Shown: positions 32,700 to 38,033 of the stretch, piece by piece
How positions within the stretch are numbered: the stretch's first letter is position 1
Layout of the letters: each line of letters opens with the position of its first letter
Assembly (NCBI GenBank): GCA_037444725.1
Contig: JBBILW010000004.1
Coordinates: 1 to 38,033 of the forward strand
Direction of reading: 5' to 3'
DNA length: 38,033 nt
DNA from: CAIKKG01 sp037444725
GTDB taxonomy: Bacteria > Patescibacteriota > Minisyncoccia > UBA6257 > GWB1-50-10
Position numbers and translations under genes: made by a program
The notes under the pieces: generated by a model
What the model was told of the DNA's origin: nothing
The model's database searches: none
The model's input: only the letters and a program-made list of their open reading frames with translations

Positions 32700-32704
32700 A
32701 GTGC

Positions 32705-33691
32705 TTAAAACTGTTTTGTGAATCTTACATCCCCCGAATAGAAGAGACGGATATCAGGAATGCCGTACTTAATCATCGCGAGGCGGTCGAGCCCCATACC
32801 GAATGCAAAGCCCTGCACTTTTCGGTAGTCATATTTCACCGCATCAAACACATTTCGGTGCACCATGCCCGCACCCATAACTTCAAGCCACTTCCCCCCC
32901 GGCAAACGGATATCCAATTCGACGCCAGGCTCCACGAATGGGAAATAACTCGGACGATAACGGAATTCCAAATCTTTGCCGAAAAATTTCTTGAAAAACG
33001 TTTCAATGATGTACTTGAAATTCGCAAGCGTAATATCCGGCCCCACGACCAACCCCTCCACCTGATAAAAGTTGATTTCGTGGGACGCGTCAGTCGCCTC
33101 ATAGCGGAACGTTCTGCCTGGAACGATTATCTGAAATGGAGCTTCGTGCGCTTCCATGTATCTCGCCTGCATGGGTGAGGTGTGCGTACGCATGAGCATC
33201 TTCTTTTTTGAAACCTCATTTTTGACCCAAAACGTATCCCACATATCGCGCGCGGGATGATCGGCGGGAATGTTCAACGCATCGAAATTGTAGTGTTCCT
33301 CTTCGAGCTCGGGACCTTCTACAACCGTGAAGTTCATCGAAGAAAATATTTCACGTACCTGCGCATCAATCTTCGTGAGCGGATGCTCGTGGCCGAGCGC
33401 CACTTTTTTACCCGGGCGCGTCACATCTATATGCGCACGCTTCGCTCCTCCTGCGGAAAGTTCGCCGAGTTTCTTTTCGATGAGTGCCTCAAGCTCCTGT
33501 TTCAGTTCATTCGCTTCCGTACCGATGCGCCGCTTCTCCTCAATCGACATGTTGCTCAGTCCGCGAAGCACCTCGGTGAGCTCCCCTTCTTTTCTTCCCA
33601 AATAACGCACACGCGCCGCCTCGCAAGCCTTCGCGTCCGTCGCGCTCTCAATCTCTTTTATTGCCCGCGCACGCAAATTCGTAATGTCCAT
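32705..33691 (-). CDS. pheS: Phenylalanyl-tRNA synthetase alpha subunit
   Basis: This 328-residue class II synthetase subunit carries the active site. The N-terminal coiled coil (residues about 1-85) binds tRNA. Motif 2 is PGRTFRYEATDASHEINFYQ, followed by the GLVVG segment; motif 3 is GMGLDRLAMIKYGIPDIR near the C-terminus. The full length and all motifs are present. ATG at 33691 follows a TATAAT by 11 nt. It shares the divergent promoter region with the initiator tRNA gene. Confidence 0.97.
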   Translation of the reverse strand: MDITNLRARAIKEIESATDAKACEAARVRYLGRKEGELTEVLRGLSNMSIEEKRRIGTEANELKQELEALIEKKLGELSAGGAKRAHIDVTRPGKKVALGHEHPLTKIDAQVREIFSSMNFTVVEGPELEEEHYNFDALNIPADHPARDMWDTFWVKNEVSKKKMLMRTHTSPMQARYMEAHEAPFQIIVPGRTFRYEATDASHEINFYQVEGLVVGPDITLANFKYIIETFFKKFFGKDLEFRYRPSYFPFVEPGVELDIRLPGGKWLEVMGAGMVHRNVFDAVKYDYRKVQGFAFGMGLDRLAMIKYGIPDIRLFYSGDVRFTKQF

Positions 33692-33702
33692 AACGTTTTT
33701 TT

Positions 33703-33731
33703 ATTATACCTTCTACGCTAAGACATGCAAA
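33703..33731 (-). promoter_or_regulatory. pheS promoter with TATAAT -10
   Basis: Minus strand TATAAT (33703-33708), 11 nt before the ATG; TTTGCA 17 bp upstream is a weak -35. Predicted leader of about 4 nt. Confidence 0.55.
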
Positions 33732-33736
33732 ATACC

Positions 33737-33765
33737 TTGAAATTTTCCCGAGTTACTGGTATGGT
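33737..33765 (+). promoter_or_regulatory. Initiator tRNA promoter TTGAAA-17-TATGGT
   Basis: TTGAAA (33737-33742), a 17-bp spacer ending in TGG, and TATGGT (33760-33765). The tRNA starts 6 nt after the -10, so there should be almost no 5' leader for RNase P to remove. Confidence 0.6.
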
Positions 33766-33770
33766 TTTCC

Positions 33771-33844
33771 TGCGGGGGAGAGCGGTCCGGTTGCTCGTCA
33801 GGCTCATAACCTGAAGGCCATGGGTTCAAATCCCATCCCCGCAA
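33771..33844 (+). tRNA. tRNA-fMet (CAT), initiator with variant features
   Basis: 74 nt; acceptor TGCGGGG/CCCCGCA, D-stem GAGC/GCTC giving A11-U24 (an initiator hallmark), and anticodon arm TCAGG-CTCATAA-CCTGA. The usual three G-C pairs are A-U, G-C, G-C here, and the 1-72 position is a U-A pair instead of a mismatch. Position 8 is G and 14 is G, where U8 and A14 are near universal. CCA not encoded. Confidence 0.88.
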
Positions 33845-33865
33845 CATGGTTTGCGTCAGTTTTTT

Positions 33866-33938
33866 GGCGGAGTAGCTCAGGGGTTAGAGCGAGCGCTTCA
33901 TAAGCGTTAGGTCGTGGGTTCGATTCCCACCTCCGCCA
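33866..33938 (+). tRNA. tRNA-Met elongator (CAT), possibly tRNA-Ile2
   Basis: 73 nt; acceptor GGCGGAG/CTCCGCC, D-stem GCTC/GAGC (C11-G24, elongator type), anticodon loop TTCATAA, T-arm GTGGG-TTCGATT-CCCAC. A lysidine-modified Ile tRNA would have the same anticodon; overall sequence favours Met. It lies 21 nt after the initiator tRNA. Confidence 0.9.
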
Positions 33939-33961
33939 CAATAGAGCTCACGAACATACAC

Positions 33962-34411
33962 ATGACTGACGCGCAAAAAACGAAACTTACCGCACTTGCC
34001 CGCTCTCTTGTGGGCGTTCCCTATTCCTACGGCGCGGGCGGTGATGAGGCCCCCAAGACCTTTGATTGCTCCTCGTTCACGCAATATCTTTTTCATGAGA
34101 TAGGTATTGAGATACCTCGCAGTAGCATCCTTCAGGCAGCTGACGAGCATGGCAAGGAAATCGCACCGAATGCCGACTTTTCAAATCTTGAGGCAGGCGA
34201 CCTCGTTTTCATGAGAGGCGTGCGCGGATTTTATCGCGATAGTCTTTTCGGAGGACGTGAAATATCTATCGGCCACGTCGGAGTCTATCTCGGCGCAGGT
34301 GAAGTAGCCCACGCGCAGCAGCATGACGAACCCTTCGGCGTTGTTGTGCAACACATTACCGATATCGTCCGCGACCCGCACTACGCGATTGTGATGGCGA
34401 AGCGATACTAA
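33962..34411 (+). CDS. NlpC/P60-family cysteine peptidase, no signal peptide
   Basis: This 149-residue protein starts at MTDAQKTKL (33962), 24 nt after the tRNA; the frame is open back into the tRNA but that part is not coding. The catalytic Cys is C36 in FDCSSFTQYLF, the His is H105 in IGHVGVYLG, and the third polar residue is probably H117 (VAHAQQ). The domain is a bare NlpC/P60 papain-like fold with no signal peptide, SH3 or LysM domain, so either it acts in the cytoplasm or it leaves by an unknown route. Family members cut peptidoglycan stem peptides. Its stop overlaps the start of the next gene by one base. Confidence 0.88.
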   Translation: MTDAQKTKLTALARSLVGVPYSYGAGGDEAPKTFDCSSFTQYLFHEIGIEIPRSSILQAADEHGKEIAPNADFSNLEAGDLVFMRGVRGFYRDSLFGGREISIGHVGVYLGAGEVAHAQQHDEPFGVVVQHITDIVRDPHYAIVMAKRY

Positions 34412-34935
34412 TGGAACCTTCTATCCCCCGTTATTCCCAGTACCTCGATGTAAAGACACCCTCATGGCGTTCGCGCGCATGCGGCATTGTGGCAGCAAAA
34501 ATGCTCATTGATTTTTACGCGCCTGAAAAAGGACGCGAGATTTCTCTTGATGAATTGTGCGTGAAGGGCGAAGCTGCGGGTGCCTACACGCAAGGAGTTG
34601 GATGGCGCCACAAAGGACTCGCCGAGATTATACGGACATTTGGACTGCGCTCCGTAAATTACGACTGGGCGGAATACACCACGCAGGAGGCGTATGCGCT
34701 TCTGCGCACGAATGCCGAGGGTCCTTTTCTCGCCTCGGTGCATAAGAATTTCGATATAACCCATGGCGGGCACCTCATTGTCGTCACGAAGATTCAGGGC
34801 AAAATTGTGCACTATCTTGAACCCGCATCTCCCAAACGGGATACCATTTCGCGCACGACGGACCTCCAAACGTTCCTGACAGGCTGGAAGCGGCGCATTA
34901 TTACTGTCACGCCAAACGAATTGCAAAAACAGTAA
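34411..34935 (+). CDS. C39-like papain-fold peptidase
   Basis: This 174-residue protein has C24 in SRACGIVAAKMLIDFY, matching the Cys-Gly-x-x-Ala pattern of C39-like peptidases, and H121 in THGGHLIVVTKI; E137 (HYLEPAS) sits where an Asp is common. There is no signal peptide. It is translationally coupled (TAATG) to the NlpC/P60 gene, so two papain-fold enzymes are made together. C39-like proteins process leader peptides or act on peptidoglycan-like substrates; which applies here is unknown. Confidence 0.78.
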   Translation: MEPSIPRYSQYLDVKTPSWRSRACGIVAAKMLIDFYAPEKGREISLDELCVKGEAAGAYTQGVGWRHKGLAEIIRTFGLRSVNYDWAEYTTQEAYALLRTNAEGPFLASVHKNFDITHGGHLIVVTKIQGKIVHYLEPASPKRDTISRTTDLQTFLTGWKRRIITVTPNELQKQ

Positions 34936-34948
34936 CACATGTTAGAAT
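34921..34948 (+). promoter_or_regulatory. tRNA-Asp promoter TTGCAA-16-TAGAAT
   Basis: TTGCAA (34921-34926) lies within the last codons of the peptidase gene; the 16-bp spacer ends in TGT and TAGAAT is at 34943-34948. The tRNA begins 14 nt after the -10. Confidence 0.55.
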
Positions 34949-34962
34949 GGTCAGCGTCACTT

Positions 34963-35036
34963 GCGGTGGTAGCTTAGCTGGTTAAAGCGTCGCCCTGTCA
35001 CGGCGAAGATCGAGGGTTCAAGTCCCTTCCACCGCG
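34963..35036 (+). tRNA. tRNA-Asp (anticodon GTC)
   Basis: 74 nt; acceptor GCGGTGG/CCACCGC, discriminator G, anticodon loop CTGTCAC, T-arm GAGGG-TTCAAGT-CCCTT. CCA not encoded. Confidence 0.96.
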
Positions 35037-35045
35037 CTACAAAAC

Positions 35046-35076
35046 AAAAAAGTCCCACTTCATGGTGGGACTTTTT
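35046..35076 (+). terminator. Terminator after tRNA-Asp
   Basis: AAAAAGTCCCAC/GTGGGACTTTTT stem with a 6-nt loop and T run, 9 nt past the tRNA. Confidence 0.9.
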
Positions 35077-35083
35077 GTTTTTC

Positions 35084-35213
35084 GGTGGAGGGACTTGAAC
35101 AAAGAAAGGGGTCGGGAAAACATTTGTTTTCCTGTGGCGGAACACACAAACCGAGGGGTTTGTGAGCACAGACCGCTTGAGCGGTCGAGCAGTGAAATTC
35201 CCTTCCACCGCGC
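35084..35213 (+). repeat. tRNA-end-copying hairpin element C (next to tRNA-Asp)
   Basis: It starts with an antisense copy of the tRNA-Asp T-arm and acceptor (35084-35100, one base missing relative to the tRNA). The core has hairpins at 35114-35133 (GGGAAAA/TTTTCCT), 35145-35164 (CACAAACC-GAGG-GGTTTGTG) and 35171-35186 (GACCGC/GCGGTC). It ends in a sense copy of the tRNA-Asp 3' end (35192-35213, 19 of 22 identical to 35016-35037). GAAAGGGGTCGGGAAAAC is shared exactly with element A. Orientation follows the tRNA, here plus. Confidence 0.85.
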
Positions 35214-35217
35214 AAAT

Positions 35218-35245
35218 AAAAAAACACCCCAGAGGGGGTGTTTTT
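35218..35245. terminator. Terminator of gatA
   Basis: AAAAACACCCC-AGAG-GGGGTGTTTTT; a T run on both strands; it overlaps the gatA stop on the minus strand. Confidence 0.85.
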
Positions 35246-36686
35246 ATTCTTTCTCGTACATCTCACCGATACCTAAAATGTCAGCCTCATGGAAGTGTTT
35301 ACCCATGAGTTGGAACGCAACCGGCAACTCGCCGCTTCCTACCGTGTACTTCTTTACCGGTATGGAGATTGCGGGGATGCCCGCGAGCGGCGCGGGAATC
35401 GTGAAGATATCCGAGAGATACATCGAGAGCGGATCGCTCGTCTTCTCGCCAATCTTGAATGCGGGCGTCGGTGTTACGGGAGAGAGAATCACATCAACCT
35501 CTTTAAATGCCTCATCGAAATCTTGCTTGATAAGCCTGCGTACTTTTTGCGCCTTTGTGTAATATGCGTCGTAATAACCGGAGGAGAGCACGAATGTGCC
35601 AAGGAGCACGCGGCGGCGAGTTTCCGGACCGAAACCATGTGCGCGATTCTTCACGTACAATTCGTTAAGCTTCTTTACGTCCTTTACATCGCGTGCGTAA
35701 CGGATGCCGTCGAGACGAGCGAGGTTCGTGGACACTTCGGCTGGCATAATAATGTAGTAAACCGAGAGCGCGTACTTCGTATGCGGCAAGCTCACTTCCT
35801 TAAACGTGAATCCGAGTTTTTTGAGCTTCGTTATCGCCTCCTCTACTCCCTTCGTTACCGCAGGATCAATGCCCTCGATGAAATACTCCTTCGGAATCCC
35901 GATTTTTAGCTTTTTAATATCTTCGGTTTTCGGCGCGTAGTGAAACGGTTTCATTACGACATCAATGCTTGTCGCGTCATGCACGTCCTTACCCTTAATT
36001 GCGTGGAATAAAATCTTCGCGTCCTCAACCGTTTTCGTAAACGGTCCGATTTGGTCGAGACTCGATGCCATCGCGGTAAGCCCGAAGCGCGACACGGTGC
36101 CATAGGTCGGCTTCATGCCCACGACGCCGCAAAACGCCGCCGGCTGTCGTATCGAGCCGCCCGTGTCTGAGCCGAGTCCTGCAAGTGCCATGCCTGCCGC
36201 GACTGCGGCGGCTGAACCGCCCGATGAGCCTCCCGCAACGCGTGATGTATCATGCGGATTCTTGGTAACATGATACGCCGAGTTCTCGGTTGACGAGCCC
36301 ATCGCAAATTCGTCGAGGTTCGTCTTCCCCAAAAAAACTGCGTGTTCGAATTTCAGCTTTTCAATAACGGTTGCATCATACGCCGCCACGTAATGCTCAA
36401 GCATCTTTGACGCTGATGTTGCTGTGACGCCTTTAATGAGCATGTTGTCCTTCACCGCTAAGGGCACACCCGCAAGCGGAGCAAGCTCGCCCCCTGCCGC
36501 AACTACTGCGTCCACCTCGGCCGCGGCCGCGAGAGCTGCGTCGCTCATGCGCGTGAGATAGGCGCCGACTTCGCCATCCCTCGCATCTATCGCCTTCACA
36601 TATTCCTGCGCTACTTCGCGTGCCGAAAAATCCTTTGCTACAAGGCCTTCGTGCAGTGAGCTTATGGTGAGTTTCTTCAAATCCAT
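35244..36686 (-). CDS. gatA: Asp-tRNA(Asn)/Glu-tRNA(Gln) amidotransferase subunit A
   Basis: This 480-residue amidase-signature protein releases ammonia from glutamine for the GatCAB complex. The catalytic Lys is in PLAGVPLAVKDNMLIKG; the Gly/Ser-rich signature TSRVAGGSSGGSAAAVAAG contains the cis-Ser and GLGSDTGGSIRQPAAFCG the nucleophile Ser. The C-terminal region ends in GELPVAFQLMG. The ATG at 36686 is chosen over an in-frame TTG three codons upstream because it follows the gatC stop by one base (TAATATG). gatB is not in the window. Confidence 0.96.
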   Translation of the reverse strand: MDLKKLTISSLHEGLVAKDFSAREVAQEYVKAIDARDGEVGAYLTRMSDAALAAAAEVDAVVAAGGELAPLAGVPLAVKDNMLIKGVTATSASKMLEHYVAAYDATVIEKLKFEHAVFLGKTNLDEFAMGSSTENSAYHVTKNPHDTSRVAGGSSGGSAAAVAAGMALAGLGSDTGGSIRQPAAFCGVVGMKPTYGTVSRFGLTAMASSLDQIGPFTKTVEDAKILFHAIKGKDVHDATSIDVVMKPFHYAPKTEDIKKLKIGIPKEYFIEGIDPAVTKGVEEAITKLKKLGFTFKEVSLPHTKYALSVYYIIMPAEVSTNLARLDGIRYARDVKDVKKLNELYVKNRAHGFGPETRRRVLLGTFVLSSGYYDAYYTKAQKVRRLIKQDFDEAFKEVDVILSPVTPTPAFKIGEKTSDPLSMYLSDIFTIPAPLAGIPAISIPVKKYTVGSGELPVAFQLMGKHFHEADILGIGEMYEKE

Positions 36687-36687
36687 A

Positions 36688-36975
36688 TTATTCAAATACT
36701 GGCGGCACTTTCAAAAGGCCTGATGCGCCCTCCGGAAACGCACCGACTGCCGCATCGTTGCCGATACGGTTTGTGGAATCCTCGTCGTTTCTGAACTGAT
36801 TTGCGAGAATCGAGCCTCCCGCGAGCGGTTCGACATTGTCCGTATTTACCTCCTTCAATTCTTCAAAATGGTCGAGCATGGCGCCCAAATCATGCCGGAG
36901 CTTCTCTTCCTCGGCTGCAGTAAGCTCTATGCGTGAAAGCGATGCCAGGTGCCTTACCTCTTCTCTAGAAATCAT
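36688..36975 (-). CDS. gatC: Amidotransferase subunit C
   Basis: This 95-residue protein has the family's opening ISREEVRHLASLSRIELTAAEEEKL, the central HFEELKEVNTDNVEPL and the tail with PEGASGLLKVPPVFE. It wraps around the GatA-GatB interface and stabilises the complex. It is directly upstream of gatA, in the standard order. Confidence 0.95.
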   Translation of the reverse strand: MISREEVRHLASLSRIELTAAEEEKLRHDLGAMLDHFEELKEVNTDNVEPLAGGSILANQFRNDEDSTNRIGNDAAVGAFPEGASGLLKVPPVFE

Positions 36976-36989
36976 ATATGTATTTATGA

Positions 36990-37018
36990 ATAGTAAACCA
37001 AGCCGAGAAAACGGACAA
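36990..37018 (-). promoter_or_regulatory. gatC promoter TTGTCC-17-TACTAT
   Basis: Minus strand TTGTCC (37013-37018), 17-bp spacer, TACTAT (36990-36995), 14 nt before the ATG; predicted leader of about 7 nt. Confidence 0.5.
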
Positions 37019-37025
37019 TAAGAGT

Positions 37026-38033
37026 CTACTGCGTGCTCAATAACCTCTTAAACTCGTCTTCCTTTAGGATAGTTATACCAAACTTCTCCGCAGCAGTTAA
37101 CTTGGAGCCCGGATTTTCGCCCACCACGACGTAACTCGTTTTCTTTGAAACGCTCTCTGCGATTTCGCCTCCCCTTTCGCGCACCGCCTCTTTCGCCTCG
37201 TCTCTCGTCATCCCCGCGAGCGTACCCGTGAGTACGAATGTTTTCCCCGCAAACACGCCACTCCTTGCTCCCGCTGTTTTGGGCTGCGCGAATACAACTC
37301 CCGCTTTTTCAAAGTCGCGCAAAAACGCACGATTGCGCGGCTCCCTGAACCACTGCTCGACACTCTCCGCAACCTTAGGACCGATGTCGGGAAGCGCCAT
37401 AAGGGTTTCTGTGGTCTGTTTTGCAAAATATTCCGCGACCGCTTTCGGCGTCCTTGCCTCCTTGCCTCCCGCCCACATAGCACTCGCAAGCGTCCGCGCA
37501 GTCTCCTCCCCCACGTGGAAAATACCGAGACTATAGAGGAAGCGCGGAAGGGTCGTAATTTTCCGCTCGTTTACTTCCTTAATTATTTTTTCTGCAGATT
37601 TTGCACCAAAGCGCGGGAGTGCGGCAACATCACCTTCGCGAAGCATAAAAATATCCGGCGCATCAGCGATAAGCCCCTCATCCAAGAAACGATCGATGAT
37701 TTTCGGGCCGAGACCGCGGATATCGAATGCGGGACGCGACACGAAATGATACAACGATTCACGGTGGCGTGCGCCGCACTTCGGATTCGAACATCGATAG
37801 GCCACGCCGTCTTTTATTACCTTTGAACCGTCTACGGGGCACACGATCGGCATTGCGAATTTATTTTCTTTTCCGGTCCGGAGATTTATGAGCGTTTCCG
37901 TAATCTGCGGAATCACATCGCCAGCACGGCTCACTACCACCGTATCACCGATGCGGAGACCCAACCGCTCGATTTCGTCGTAGTTATGAAGCGTCGCATG
38001 CTGGATAGTAACCCCGCCGACATTTACCGGTTC
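37026..38033 (-). CDS. ligA: NAD-dependent DNA ligase LigA (N-terminus beyond window)
   Basis: 335 residues are visible, the C-terminal half; the frame is open to the right edge. In order: the OB fold (VNVGGVTIQHATLHNYDEIE; GDTVVVSRAGDVIPQI), a zinc finger, four helix-hairpin-helix motifs (PAFDIRGLGPKIIDRFLDEG; LPRFGAKSAEKIIKEV; LPDIGPKVAESVEQWF) and the BRCT domain (FAGKTFVLTGTLAGMTRDEA ... TSYVVVGENPGSKLTAAEKFG). In the zinc finger the usual CPxC is CPVD, while the second pair (RCSNPKCGA) is intact, so one ligand is changed. The adenylation domain with the catalytic Lys lies outside the window. Confidence 0.96.
   Translation of the reverse strand, partial: EPVNVGGVTIQHATLHNYDEIERLGLRIGDTVVVSRAGDVIPQITETLINLRTGKENKFAMPIVCPVDGSKVIKDGVAYRCSNPKCGARHRESLYHFVSRPAFDIRGLGPKIIDRFLDEGLIADAPDIFMLREGDVAALPRFGAKSAEKIIKEVNERKITTLPRFLYSLGIFHVGEETARTLASAMWAGGKEARTPKAVAEYFAKQTTETLMALPDIGPKVAESVEQWFREPRNRAFLRDFEKAGVVFAQPKTAGARSGVFAGKTFVLTGTLAGMTRDEAKEAVRERGGEIAESVSKKTSYVVVGENPGSKLTAAEKFGITILKEDEFKRLLSTQ

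Overview
The window looks like a chromosomal piece from a Candidate Phyla Radiation (Patescibacteria, Parcubacteria-like) bacterium. This is inferred from gene content: compact single-copy information genes (cysS, dnaB, recR, rplU, recG, pheS/pheT, gatC/gatA, ligA, CCA transferase, NAD kinase) are interleaved with many secreted or membrane-anchored beta-rich proteins of the kind common in that group. PheT lacks its usual N-terminal tRNA-binding domain, no tRNA gene encodes CCA, and TGA is an ordinary stop (standard bacterial code). I ran no database search.

Layout. 1-3.7 kb (minus): the start of a very large fibre-like secreted protein that runs off the left edge, behind a cupredoxin-like protein. 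3.8-8.75 kb (plus): a small membrane protein, then a secreted repeat protein overlapping cysS, then dnaB and recR, with recR flanked by TAAC-rich repeats. 8.9-12.5 kb: rplU, a TM-helix channel-like protein, a PHP phosphoesterase and a CPA2 antiporter. 12.5-24.7 kb (minus): a long surface-protein gene cluster with cohesin-like, fibronectin III, DUF916-like, two paralogous beta proteins, a serine hydrolase, a methyltransferase, a glycosyltransferase-like protein and tail-fibre-like proteins. 24.7-28.1 kb: four tRNA genes (Ala, Pro, Arg, Lys) with nadK, cca and a dense set of hairpin repeats. 28.2-33.7 kb: recG, then pheS-pheT and a small protein. 33.7-35.2 kb: two CAT-anticodon tRNAs, two cysteine-peptidase-like genes, tRNA-Asp and a third copy of the hairpin element. 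35.2-38 kb: gatC-gatA and partial ligA.

The most novel-looking signal is a family of structured elements of about 130 bp placed just 3' of tRNA genes (Ala, Arg, Asp). Each starts with an antisense copy of the T-arm of its own neighbouring tRNA, contains a shared hairpin core, and ends with a sense copy of that tRNA's 3' end. Base-pair changes between copies are compensatory. A related smaller tandem hairpin copies the tRNA-Lys 3' end, and a different hairpin pair upstream of tRNA-Ala and tRNA-Pro copies their 5' ends.

A second general trait is expression style. Many start codons sit 6-11 nt after a good -10 box, often an extended TGN one, so transcripts should be leaderless or nearly so. I see only one strong Shine-Dalgarno site in the window (before the gene at 3818).
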